A stretch of DNA of 64,000 nt from Hysterangium stoloniferum (lineage: Eukaryota; Basidiomycota; Agaricomycetes; Hysterangiales; Hysterangiaceae), in the NCBI GenBank assembly GCA_015178975.1, contig WHVD01000004.1, positions 310,001 to 374,000 on the forward strand, given 5' to 3'. Below, piece after piece: positions 22,434 to 32,583 of this stretch; positions within the stretch are counted from its first letter, which is position 1, and every line of letters starts with the position of its first letter. Below the pieces are notes generated by a model. That model was not told where the DNA came from. It was given only the letters and a program-made list of their open reading frames with translations, and did no database searches. Made by a program: the position numbers and the translations under genes.

Positions 22434-23223
22434 TGAACTTGAGATATCAATGGAGTTGACGAGATTGTTTATGACATACAGGACACCGGAAAGTCAAATC
22501 CAGAGAATCAACCCGTTCTTGTGCTTCATCAACAAGATGTTTGAAGCCTTCATGATGGACGTAAAAGCGCTCACCATTGGGCCATTTCCACAAGCCATTT
22601 CCACGAGAAATCTTGCCGAGACGTAGATACTTGAAAGCTACCGGACACTGTTTGGTATCATGGATATTTACAGAATCCTTACAGAACAAACATAAGCCTT
22701 AAGTTCCGTATCCCTGAGGAGGTTGCTCAGCTAAAGATGAGGCTGGGACGGGGAGGACAAACTTGGCGACAAGAGGATACGCCATCTGCAAATGGGCGTG
22801 GATGGTGGCATATTCCTCGTCGTAAACCTCAAGCGAGTCAATACGTTTCAAAATATTATCCAAGCTGTCAGGAATCGGGGAGAAAGTCTGAGGAGAGAGG
22901 ACAGAAACACTCTTAGTAGCAAATTGGGATTCAGAGGAGCTCGGTGTGTCGACACCCGGAGAACCTCTGCCGGAAGATTGGATGTTGAAGATGTGTGTCC
23001 CGGCATCGAATACGTCTTTTCAGTTATAGGGTGTGCGTGGATCACGGCAAAGCATTGCTGAACGATGTGGCGAGTTTCTTCATGGAATCCAAACCAGTAG
23101 TAGCGGTCTCTTTCTTCAGGAGATATAACTTTTTCCATAGTGAGGCAATAACCAATCGCTTGAAATACACGTTGACGCGCTTGAAGCTCTGCATGAGAAC
23201 TAATAGGGACCGTGCACCGATCC
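22434..23223 (-). pseudogene. gag-like remnant, left copy, cut by the arm boundary
   Basis: Inverted copy of the 3' portion of the gag-like sequence at 23,911-24,690, ending at 23,223 where the arms stop matching. It retains the block EERDRYYWFGFHEETRHIVQ and the zinc-knuckle-like cluster. The 5' part is absent on this side. Fossil. Confidence 0.8.
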
Positions 23224-23910
23224 ATGTACGTGATATTGGTACGGATAAGGGTAATGGAAGGTGTACAATGGGCTGAGGTCTAGTATCGTAGAAAGGAGAG
23301 TTTATATTTGTAAGAAGAAAAATAGGAGTGATACAAACAATGGGAGTAGCACAGCGATCCTTGGTGTAGCTGAAAATAGCTGTGCCACTGAATCATGTTG
23401 TCTCGGAATTTATTGTTGTGCACGATTCTCGAATTACAACACTTTCTGTATCACCTATTAGGTATTTCAGTGTCTAGAGATCCATTGGAGACTCACAAAC
23501 CCACATTTCGGCTCGAGACGCCCTATTTGTTACCGAGTCTCTCATCATAAACATCATCTTCTCCACTCCTAATCACTCATACCATGCCAATCATCGTCAC
23601 CGGAATAGCAGATATGCCCCCTCGAGCCTCTAACCTTGCACCTCAGACTTTCGATGGAAGCGAAGATGACATTGCAGACTTCCTCACACACTTTGAGGAA
23701 TGTGCTGAGAACGCGCAGGTCTCCGATAACGAGCGCGTCACTGTTCTTCTCCGTTATCTCTCTAGGTAACAGGTCGGACTTTACAAAGCCTTTGATGGCT
23801 ACTCCTCATCGGAATAGACTGCTTTTAAGGCAGCTATTCATAAGCGATTCGAAGGCGCGTTTAAGGAGAAAAGATACATATACTCGCAACTGTCTTATTC
23901 GGTTCATACG
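23224..23910. other. 687-bp spacer of the inverted repeat
   Basis: Not part of either arm. Its right portion (23,584-23,910) is the 5' end of the gag-like sequence that continues without a break into the right arm. Its left portion (23,224-23,583) is AT-rich leader-like sequence in which I recognise nothing. Confidence 0.85.
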
Positions 23911-24690
23911 GGATCGGTGCACGGTCCCTATTAGTTCTCATGCAGAGCTTCAAGCGCGTCAACGTGTATTTCAAGCGATTGGTTATTGCCTCACTATGGA
24001 AAAAGTTATATCTCCTGAAGAAAGAGACCGCTACTACTGGTTTGGATTCCATGAAGAAACTCGCCACATCGTTCAGCAATGCTTTGCCGTGATCCACGCA
24101 CACCCTATAACTGAAAAGACGTATTCGATGCCGGGACACACATCTTCAACATCCAATCTTCCGGCAGAGGTTCTCCGGGTGTCGACACACCGAGCTCCTC
24201 TGAATCCCAATTTGCTACTAAGAGTGTTTCTGTCCTCTCTCCTCAGACTTTCTCCCCGATTCCTGACAGCTTGGATAATATTTTGAAACGTATTGACTCG
24301 CTTGAGGTTTACGACGAGGAATATGCCACCATCCACGCCCATTTGCAGATGGCGTATCCTCTTGTCGCCAAGTTTGTCCTCCCCGTCCCAGCCTCATCTT
24401 TAGCTGAGCAACCTCCTCAGGGATACGGAACTTAAGGCTTATGTTTGTTCTGTAAGGATTCTGTAAATATCCATGATACCAAACAGTGTCCGGTAGCTTT
24501 CAAGTATCTACGTCTCGGCAAGATTTCTCGTGGAAATGGCTTGTGGAAATGGCCCAATGGTGAGCGCTTTTACGTCCATCATGAAGGCTTCAAACATCTT
24601 GTTGATGAAGCACAAGAACGGGTTGATTCTCTGGATTTGACTTTCCGGTGTCCTGTATGTCATAAACAATCTCGTCAACTCCATTGATAT
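23584..24690 (+). pseudogene. gag-like retroelement remnant, right copy
   Basis: Begins with a gag-type opening (PQTFDGSEDDIADFLTHFEE), continues with a region containing EERDRYYWFGFHEETRHIVQ, a Ser/Pro-rich linker, and a zinc-knuckle-like cluster CLFCKDSVNIHDTKQC (CX2CX6HX4C) near 24,442, then a second conserved block (NGLWKWPNGERFYVHHEGFK). This is the layout of gag in fungal LTR retrotransposons. No pol or LTR was recognised next to it. Fossil, with a handful of breaks. Confidence 0.72.
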
Positions 24691-25269
24691 CTCAAGTTCA
24701 GTCAACAGTCGCGCTCTTCAAGATTGATCCCATCTCATCCATTGTCAAGTAGAATTAAACTCCACGAACGCCTTGTATGGAGCAGCTTGTCCGTTGTCAC
24801 TTTGATGAGGTGCCCTTTAGCGCCCGTCACCTCAACCATGCTAACGTGGTGTTTGGCAGGTCTTGGTTTGAGGCGCCAATGCACCCATCATTTTCACATT
24901 TTTGTCGGTTCTTCGTCGTCGGGTCGATCGCGTGTTGCGAATCCGAGCTGATTCTTGGCCCAATGCCCAGGGGGATGATCTGCCCTAGCAGGAGGATTGC
25001 AACTAACTCTCCCGCGTTATGCGTGTTATGCTTTCTTGGCAATCTTATCAAAATGTCTCGTGGATCGTCATCTTAGAACCACACTCGACGTCTGGCAGTC
25101 GCATTCACATTGCCCTGATTCAGACACGAGTTATCCGTATATTCTTCAACTTGTCCTTCCTCCTATTTCATCTGATATTTCCCGGAGCTCATCTATTTAG
25201 ACACAACCATGGAATTATGAGATTTCATGCCTTCTATTTCCACAATAATAATTGCGCAGAAGTTTTAAA
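24691..25269. other. unassigned arm segment between gag-like and dihydroorotase remnants
   Basis: Contains overlapping short frames on both strands but no family motif. It may be the decayed continuation of the retroelement. Mirror interval 21,865-22,433. Confidence 0.4.
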
Positions 25270-26010
25270 TTGGCATGGGGATGTGTCCGATTAGGTATCA
25301 AGTCATACCCCGTGGTGTCACAACTAATTCTGAAGGCGCAGCGAATCTTACGAAATGTAATACCCCGTTTTCGAGGCTATGGAAAACGTTGGAATGGTTT
25401 TAAATTTACACGGCGAATTGCCTTCGAATTTGAAGTCGAATATCCACGTGCTGAATGCTGAAACATCGTTCCGACCCCATCTGGTGTCAATCCATGTCAT
25501 TGTACTTGAACATGCTACCACCATGGCTGCTGTCGAGCGTGTCAAAAGTCTTGGAGAGATGGTTGCTTGCACAAGTACTGCCCATCATCTTGCGCTAACT
25601 GTGGATGACTTGGCCGGTCAACGCTGGAATTGTTGCAGGCCCGGCCCGTTGCTAAAACGCCTGATGATCTGGCTGCGCTGCAAGGAATTGTCTGTGAGGG
25701 TTTGTAGGCAGAACTTGTGCAAAGCAATATGGCTGAAACATATGTTTAGGGCATCCAAGGTTTTTCTTAGGCTCCGATTCAGCACCTCGACCACCTAACA
25801 AGAAATCAACCTCCACGCCTCAAGATACATGTTCAGCAGGCATTTACATATCCCCGATCCTTTTACCCCTGGTGGCCCATCTCTTGGAATCCGTTGGGGC
25901 ATTAGACCGACTGCAGGACTTTGTGCGCAGGTCTGGACAAAAATTCTATTGTAGAGAGCTAACCGCTACCTGCGTCGAAAAAGCTCTATTGTGGATGAAT
26001 GTTTCAGCCT
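25270..26010 (+). pseudogene. URA4: dihydroorotase (pyrimidine synthesis) C-terminal remnant
   Basis: Dihydroorotase closes carbamoyl aspartate to dihydroorotate. Recognisable blocks, in several frames, are an IKSYP/GVTTNSEG-like segment near 25,296, GMVLNLHGELPSNLKSNIH, IVLEHATTMAAVERVKSLGE, HHLALTVDDLAGQ, PVAKTPDDLAALQGI and near 25,830-25,990 the C-terminal blocks TCSAGIYTSP, LLPLVAHLLESVGALDRLQDF and ASKKLYCG. These are the order and spacing of a fungal URA4-type enzyme. The N-terminal half with the metal-binding HxH motif is not recognisable and the frame is broken in several places. It is a pseudogene, not the working copy. Confidence 0.8.
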
Positions 26011-26474
26011 GGCAAATGTGACTGGTACCTTTTTGGGCCGGTCAGTGTATCAATTGGACGATCAATAACATGTTATAATAATTAAGACGTTCTATTCTTG
26101 TATTTACATATGCCGTGACGTTCGTATCGTTGCAGCGCGATAACAATAGCGCATGGTACACAAGTTATCATAAGATGATCTCCCGCACTTTTATGTAACA
26201 TGCACGATATTCCTTCATCCCTCTCACTAACTTGGTTTTCTAAGACTTTTTCCTTTCTTTTGTCTCTTATACCACTTTCCGGAAGCGGTAATAACATAAA
26301 AGAAGACCTGGCAACAGATTTATCAGTCAATAATGTATCTGCCTTGTCGACATTTCGGGGGAACAAACCAAAGTTAGTCCACTGGTATATAAGGCTCTAA
26401 GCTTTGAGTTGGTCCAAGAGACACCCTGATATATATGGGAAAGTGGAAGAAAAAAATACAGGCGGAGTCTGAGG
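26011..26474. other. interval upstream of the CcmS-related gene (right)
   Basis: No gene recognised. The last 90 bp carry a plausible core promoter. Mirror interval 20,660-21,123. Confidence 0.6.
26386..26392 (+). promoter_or_regulatory. TATA-like element of the CcmS-related gene
   Basis: TATATAA followed by GGCTCTAAG, 83 bp upstream of the chosen ATG at 26,475. Another ATG lies at 26,435 but opens only a short frame. The same element exists in mirror at 20,742-20,748. Confidence 0.5.
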
Positions 26475-27964
26475 ATGCTGAAGGTACAAACTCCATTTAA
26501 TTCATACATTAACCGTCGCTTATTTCCCAACATGGACCTTCACCCTATACACGTACAAAACGCCAATTTCTATATTCGCAATACGTATTACCAGGGAGGA
26601 AATGGGTGGGCAAGCACGGAACCCTCGGAGTGGACTGTAGTGCCGGCGGGGTACGTAAATGAAGCGGAGGATGACGACGAGGAAGAGGAGGAAGAGCCTC
26701 CAGCAAGGGGTCGGGGAGATAATAGAGGACAACACCAGCAGACAGGGCAACCACAACAGAACTATCAGAGAGTCGGTGGTCAACAAAAATCTGGTGGTGG
26801 CCAGAAGGGGTCACAGGATCAACAGCGGAAACAGCAACAGCAACAGCGATATGTCAACCAGAAAAATCAAAAAGGTCAGAATCACCCAAATCAGATGTTA
26901 CAGAAAAGCCTAAAGGCGAGAAAACAAGAGTATGGATGGGGAAGTGCGGGGACATCATGGGAGGCCAATGGTAATATTGCCGGGTGGCATAGCACCGAGG
27001 CAACGGGTGGAAATAATTGGAAGGACTGGAAGAACTGGAATCAACCTCCGCAAAAGTCACGACACCAGAAAAATCCTCATCCTCTGGCATCCGTGCTAGA
27101 AGAACCATCCAATGTGGGAAGTAACATCGTTGAGTGGCGGCCGCCACACCGTGAAAATTATGGACCACAAAAAGGGTAGGTCAAACTTGTAGCAAGAAGT
27201 TATATCCCTAACATCTGAACCATTAAGCTGGAAACGTGCGGCGAGTGCCGCTGAACATACCAAATCAGCCGCAAATGAGAAGACACCCTCAAGAACATCG
27301 TGGTCTGCCAAGGCGAATTCCGACATCAGCATTTCAGATGGCGGGGCCAGTAGTGTGTCATACGTTAGAATCAAATTACAATCGCCCCGTAGTACTTCAC
27401 TCCAAGCCGCTGACAAGGCTTTATTTGGCCATGGGCGACTTGCCAGTGAACGCATCCATTGGATGTTTTCGCCTTGGAAAGACGAGAGAGTCGCTATACT
27501 GATGCATTGGATTCAGGCGATGGGTCATAGCTTGGCAATTCTAGGGGTATGTCACTTTAGGTTGTGGTTTAGTCGCTTACACCTTGGACCATGTCTAGGT
27601 TAATAAATTTATTCAGAGCGAGTGCAGGGGAGCACTTTTTGTCAATGCAGATAGCCGTAATTGGCAGAGTGCTGAGGAGCCAAGTGTTGATTGGCTTTCG
27701 TTTGAAGAAGTCGTGTCAACATACGATCACACACTGCAAGAATCACTGGCCTTTTACGAGCCAGAGAATCAAGTTTTAGTCTTTGTATTACTCTTGTCAC
27801 CGTCCGGGAATTCTGTCGCAATGTGGAGACGCAAGATTGAGGTCCCACATCACGTTAGGAACATAAACCGCGTTAGGCTTGCCGGAATCACGGAGAGGCT
27901 ATCAAAACGACGAGTTGTTATAACGGTTGACAAGTTGAGTCGTTTCTTGCTGACTGGTTGCTGA
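26475..27964 (+). CDS. CcmS-related domain protein, right copy
   Basis: Exons 26,475-27,175, 27,228-27,546 and 27,599-27,964, with two 52-bp GT-AG introns, give an open frame of 461 residues. Residues 20-60 carry HVQNANFYIRNTYYQ and TEPSEWTVVPAGYVNEAE-like sequence, followed by an acidic run (about 65-75) and a Gln/Gly/Asn-rich stretch (about 80-140). The conserved C-terminal domain (about 255-445) includes ADKALFG, ERIHWMFSPWKDERVAILM, CRGALFVNADS, VDWLSFEEV, TLQESLAFYEPENQVLVFV and GNSVAMWRRKIEVP. I recall this domain from many Agaricomycete proteins annotated as CcmS-related; its function is not known. An alternative start at 26,435 would need an intron without a good acceptor. The gene is intact and duplicated in the palindrome. 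Confidence 0.82.
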
Positions 27965-29644
27965 TTTTCTTAAACTGTCATTAGGGCTGTAATACGTTCA
28001 GCTCAAAAGCCAAAGAAAAAGTGAGCTCGATGGTAGCCAGGATTTTTCGTTAGAGGCGCCTTTGGCATTTGATTGACCGCACATTTCTAGATTCACACGT
28101 TCATGAATTTTCGGATGTTCTTCTCTTTGAAAAAAAATTCGATAGAACCATGCTCCTTTCAAATTACCGATTTTACACCTATATACACTATTTTAATCCA
28201 CCCCGGTGAACAAGCGTGCAGACCCGCCATGTAGATTTGAATTTGAGAACGGGCTGATCAACGGCGGTATACGGGGGACTAGTGTGTTCTTTAGATCCGT
28301 CCAAATATTTACACAATTTTATTCTGATACTTCGGAGTTCAGTGTGTCCCCAGTTTTGTCTTACAACAGGGAATGTTCCTTAGGAAACTTGTCGACGCCT
28401 CCACAGGTTGCGCCTCTTTTATTTCTGGTCTTGATGTCATGGGAAAGTATTTCCCTCAAAGCGATGAATATTTTTTGTGTTTCTGAGCTGTGCCGATTTG
28501 TATTGTCTCTCTTTCACACTTGTCGCCACGGGCACGGGTGGGTGGTTCCTTCCTTTTCATACTTTTGGAAGAGTGCGGTTGGGCAGACTCAGATCTCGAA
28601 TGGTAGTCTGAATCATTCTTCATTTTCTGCTTCTCACCATAATCACACGCCACACTGGTGTGGCTTCTAATAGCTCAGAAGTACATCACGACTTTGACCA
28701 TACGCACCCCGGGGGTGGTCCATCTACTCACAGGCTCTGGCCATAATATTCACCCCCCCCCCCCCCCCCCTTTCTAATAGGTAGATGATCAGTGTGACAA
28801 TTTTAACCCTCTTTGTGAAACTTGGCTGGTTTATGTACGATAGACTGCTGGCAGTAAGTATTCTCTCGAGCGATTGAACTGATCAGGACCCAGTTAGGGG
28901 TGCCGAATTCAAGCGGACTAATGAAATTGGTCCGTGGTTCTGGTAGCAGGAGTGTTACCTTGGGAAGCTCCGGAGTCCGAGACTATTGCCACGATTGCCA
29001 CGGGTATTGCTCAAGTTTCGACTAATTTACTTTTCCGCCATCCACCCTGTTTTTCTCCCATGTATTTATCACTAGTTGGCATACTGATAGTGCTTGCCCA
29101 TGGCCTTTTCAACATACTTTGTGCAATAAAGCCTGCCCCACCCTGATTCATTCATTTATCCAAACACGGACAGAGACAATGATCCACTATCGTAGAGTAT
29201 CCAGGTCGTCCTTGCCCTAACGTGTGAGTCCCAAGGACCGTAATTAAACATTATTGCTGATACAACGCCAACGCCGTTTTTGTAATATAGCATTGGTTTC
29301 ACAATCGCACAGGCTCATGCCTGCCCAAGTACATTGTTGAAATGCTCCTGCGAAAAAGCGTCTGATATCCCCATAAAACGAGGCTGTCGATGATACATCT
29401 TGCCACCAGTGCCTTGCCATCTAAAACTAGGACAATGCAGGGTTTCGGCGGTCATGGTGGAAAATTAATATGATAGATTGCGAAAAACAACAGGTGTACT
29501 TTGGGAAGATCATAGCCTACCACCAAAGTTAGCATTATAATGTTACTGAACTCGGTGGCCTTATAACAGAAAAAGCTCGTCGTTGTTCGATCTCTAATGA
29601 CAAAGCGGACAGATCTCAAGATGAATGACGGGCCTTCGACTTAA
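27965..29644. other. arm interval between CcmS-related gene and glycosyltransferase (right)
   Basis: Convergent intergenic region with a poly-C tract of about 18 bases at 28,753-28,770 and weak open frames (28,206-28,670 plus; 28,934-29,146 plus; 28,456-28,653 minus). No motif was recognised, and I do not call a gene. Confidence 0.5.
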
Positions 29645-31775
29645 CTAGGAAGGAAAATACTCCGTCAAGAGCCCTCTAAGCTGTTTCAGCGCATCCCCAT
29701 TATCTTCGCTCCAGCCTCCTTGTATCGCGTCTCTCACTGCGTGAACATTGCGCCTCTTCCGTTCACCTATTCTGCCTCGTGCGTCCTGCAAAGTCTTTCG
29801 CATCTCGTGTTCGATAGCCTCACGCGTGCCAGTTGGTTGAACTCCACGATGGAGCGGCTTCAGTCCAAGTTCGACTCTGGTTTCGAATAGTTCGAAAGCA
29901 AGGTCGACGAACGAGAGACGGGCAGCGTTGGTAGGTTGGTCCGCATTTATAGGCCACGCAATCCTGTAGATGCCAATGTGAATAGCCAGAATGGAGTTGG
30001 GGAGAATCTGAAGCACGTACAAAGGTATTCCCTGACCCAGGGCCTCCATGACACTGTTATGGCCGCAATGCGTAAGGAACCAGCCGGTAGTCTGCATGGA
30101 AACATGTTGTAGATAGATAAGCAAGACTGGAGATGGTGGGCAAAATACTAACTCGGTGGTCAAGTATTAGATGCTGAGGCGCCCAAGGCGAGAGGAGGCC
30201 TGTTCCGGAAGCTTGTACTTTGAGTGATACATCGGGGGGGATGACTGCGTTTGGGGAAGCGTGAGCCAGGATCTGTTTTGATGTCAATTCTACATGTGTG
30301 CATATCAACTTATTGTTTGGGAGTAACTCACAAACGGAAATTTAAGTTTCAGAAGAATATCAATAAGCATCCAAATGTGCTCCGGTTCAGGCCAGAAAAA
30401 ACTCCCAAAAGAAATCTGTCAACAACAACAAAAAATAAATCGTAAGTGGTTTCCATGGTGTCTCGTTGTTTGAATGGACCAAACCGTACGTATAAGAGAG
30501 AGTTTGGTCCCAGTTCTTTCAGATTCTTGTCAAGGAATGAAATGATTTCCTGGTCGTTGACAGAAGCAATCAGATCATTTGACTTGGTGCTTTGTGTAAG
30601 CACTCCGTGTTCAATCCCTGGAGGTAGAAATGGGCCAACGACATAAAAGTGGCGATTAGTTTCGGCGAGCCAATCGCGCCATGCGTCTAGGCTCTCCTTT
30701 TCGTAGGCGATGCTTGATGTAGAAATCATCCCATCGCAAAGTTGCATAAATCTGAGGGGTGTGTCACTGTCAGAATATTGGAGGTTAAATATTAGCATAT
30801 ACGGACCTTTGACCTTTTTTCAAAAGTTCATTATGGAATTGGTCCTTGGAGGCCTGGAAAGATTATTATGGATATGATATCCTTTGCCAATCATACACTT
30901 ACTTTCTTGTGTGCAAACTCATAGTCGAATATAGGAGGTAATCCTGGAATGCTTATAACCTCGCCTTTACTTGGGGAGAAGAGCTTGATAAAGAGATATT
31001 AGTGATCGAAGATGATTGATCAGAAGGTCACACACCTCTTGCTCGATTTCCAAGACAGGTCTCCCTGTTGCAGCAGCTTCTTCAGACGCTTGTTTCGCGA
31101 CATCTCCATACCCCCCTAGTTTCTCTGGTCCTAGCGTGCGAAGACAAAAAGACGCATTTGCCGTATTCCATGCTAGTATGGATACGTCGTTTCCGCTAAT
31201 GTCGCGGATGACTTGTGCATTTTCTGGAAGGAAAAACTATTCCCACATTGGAATTAGTTCATACCGAAATAGCTTGGTAGGAACCTGACTTGGCGTACAT
31301 CAAGGATTGCAAGGGTCGGTCTGGGCGCGGAGGCATACAGCCTCCCTGTGGTGCACATTATAGGCTCGCTGTGGACCAACTTCTTATAGACCGGCTCAAA
31401 ATTCTTAATAATGACACTGAAGTTCTCCATCCTATCGTTGGGTTGTCCGCCTATATTAATAATTCTACATCCAATGTCTGTGAAAATCATTGGCTGATAA
31501 TAAATGGTTAGTACCTTATATTAGCTTTCGGGGTCTCGCTGGGAAGGTATCTGTTAATCTCTTTCTCTATGCGCTTCCCGAAATGGGCAACGGCAAGGAT
31601 CGTGAACAATATATCAGAACGTTCTTGAACGATCCTGCTGGCCAATGCGGCTAGAGGTTTTTGGTGTCCTGAATATAAAGTCAGTGTGATTCACTGGGAA
31701 TGGTCACCACATACCCCACCCTGGGACTGCAACGCCAATTATATGACCGGAAATAAGAGGAGAGCTTGTGGACAT
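29645..31775 (-). CDS. UDP-glycosyltransferase (GT1 family), complete
   Basis: Transfers a sugar from a UDP-sugar to a small lipophilic acceptor. Exons (minus): 31,775-31,715, 31,668-31,515, 31,464-31,299, 31,236-31,036, 30,983-30,903, 30,853-30,807, 30,766-30,490, 30,415-30,332, 30,272-30,153, 30,091-30,021, 29,963-29,645. All introns are GT-AG of 44-75 bp, and the summed length is 1581 bp (526 residues), in frame throughout. The N-terminus has VAVPGWGHQKPLAAL with the likely catalytic His at residue 22. The middle has AILDFFLPENAQVIRD and LGPEKLGGYGDVAKQ, then ISFGSFFWPEPEHI. The sugar-nucleotide region has WAPQHLILDH (about 387-396), TGWFLTHCGHNSVMEAL (about 399-415), WPINADQPTNAARLS and ELGLKPLHRG. 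No signal peptide is evident. The acceptor is unknown. Confidence 0.87.
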
Positions 31776-32037
31776 TGTCGTATAAAAAGGGAGAAATGCG
31801 AGGCGCGACTGAAGTTATCGATAGCAGGCTTTTAAGGAGCATAAGAACGCGTATGGACATCTTCACTTTACTAAAAATGGCTTTACACATCCACATGATC
31901 AATTTCAGTGAAAATGAGCGCTTTACAAAAGTATACAGAGATTAATAGAGAGTATTTGTAACTCATGAAATATCAACAAATTGAGTATCAGGAACTAATT
32001 CAATATTACTTCGCAAATACGCTCTAATAATAGATTA
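31776..32037. other. upstream region of the glycosyltransferase
   Basis: AT-rich, no gene. Holds the putative promoter of the minus-strand glycosyltransferase. No convincing TATA box was singled out. Confidence 0.5.
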
Positions 32038-32177
32038 CAGCTGTTCCGGGTACGTAGTGCGGAGTTTGAAAATCAATAAAAAAATTCCGCTTTGGTCCCA
32101 AAAATAAATTACCATGTAACTCCATAATGGGGAGGAAGTAAGATATTGTTGAAAATAAATCCCTAGAATATACATAT

Positions 32178-32206
32178 CTCAGTCTCGTATGATAGTACAA
32201 CGGACT
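32178..32206 (+). repeat. 29-bp direct repeat, copy 1 (copy 2 at 32,699-32,727)
   Basis: The sequence from CTCAGTCTCG to ACAACGGACT recurs at 32,699-32,727, and in the second copy it is followed by a short inverted end (GACTGAGG matching CCTCAGTC). It marks the borders of the extra segment in the left arm of the foldback element. Confidence 0.75.
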
Positions 32207-32228
32207 TGTTAAAAGTGTAGAAAATGAA

Positions 32229-32300
32229 TGGCCAGACTGGGGATTGAACCCAGGGCTTCTGCATATATAGCAGGGGTGTTAACCATTACACCACCTGACC
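32229..32300 (-). other. tRNA-like sequence in TRIM 3' LTR
   Basis: Minus-strand 72-nt cloverleaf: acceptor stem GGTCAGG with TCTGGCC (two wobble pairs), D stem GTGT/ACAC, T arm CTGGG-TTCAATC-CCCAG perfect. The anticodon arm CCTGC/GCAGA has one mismatch, and its loop TATATAT lacks the usual U33. A box (TGGTGTAATGG) and B box (GTTCAATCC) fit the Pol III consensus. It is more likely a Pol III promoter relic than a working tRNA. Confidence 0.75.
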
Positions 32301-32511
32301 CTGGGAAGCACTGCTAGCATTACTCAATCTAACACACTCCCTTAATGCTAGCACTCAACTATACTATAAGCAGATATAGGTCCTCTCTGGCTCTTTTGTC
32401 CAGACTTGTCCACTATACCACACACAAATATAGCTGTTCACTCTACACACAGGAACCATGCCCTATAGCACACAGTGGGGCCCATAACCTGTTAAAAGTG
32501 TAGAAAATGAA

Positions 32512-32583
32512 TGGCCAGACTGGGGATTGAACCCAGGGCTTCTGCATATATAGCAGGGGTGTTAACCATTACACCACCTGACC
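32512..32583 (-). other. tRNA-like sequence in TRIM 5' LTR
   Basis: Exact second copy, 283 bp downstream of the first, as expected for paired LTRs. In the sense direction of the TRIM it lies 35 nt inside the upstream LTR, where an internal Pol III promoter could drive transcription of the element. Confidence 0.75.

Larger units (their letters stand above)
15651..23223 (+). repeat. left arm of a giant inverted repeat
   Basis: Reverse-complement copy of 23,911-31,112. Mirror coordinates sum to 47,134 from the centre to about 18.3 kb, to 47,136 beyond a poly-G tract at 18,366-18,382, and to 46,763 beyond a 373-bp insertion (solo LTR plus duplication). All open frames from 17,050 to 23,223 have identical partners on the right. 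Outward of 17,044 single-base differences appear. The arm ends inside exon 4 of the glycosyltransferase on the outside and inside a gag-like gene on the inside. Confidence 0.95.
23911..31112 (-). repeat. right arm of a giant inverted repeat (probable parental copy)
   Basis: Matches the left arm 15,651-23,223 in reverse complement. At the inner edge it is continuous with the 5' end of the gag-like sequence. At the outer edge it is continuous with exons 1-3 of the glycosyltransferase. In the left arm both are cut, so this side appears to be the original and the left the inverted duplicate. Confidence 0.92.

Noticed and set aside
26659-26913. Lys/Arg-rich frame as a separate nuclear protein
   Set aside because: It is a shadow frame of the Gln-rich region of the CcmS-related gene.
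28206-28670. 154-residue frame in the right arm (mirror 18,464-18,928)
   Set aside because: No motif, odd composition, overlapped by an equally open frame on the other strand, and intergenic position; not called as a gene.
29645-31775. Glycosyltransferase as a pseudogene, because single frames are short
   Set aside because: Eleven exons with GT-AG borders join in one frame of 526 codons with all family motifs, so the right copy looks intact; only the left copy is truncated.
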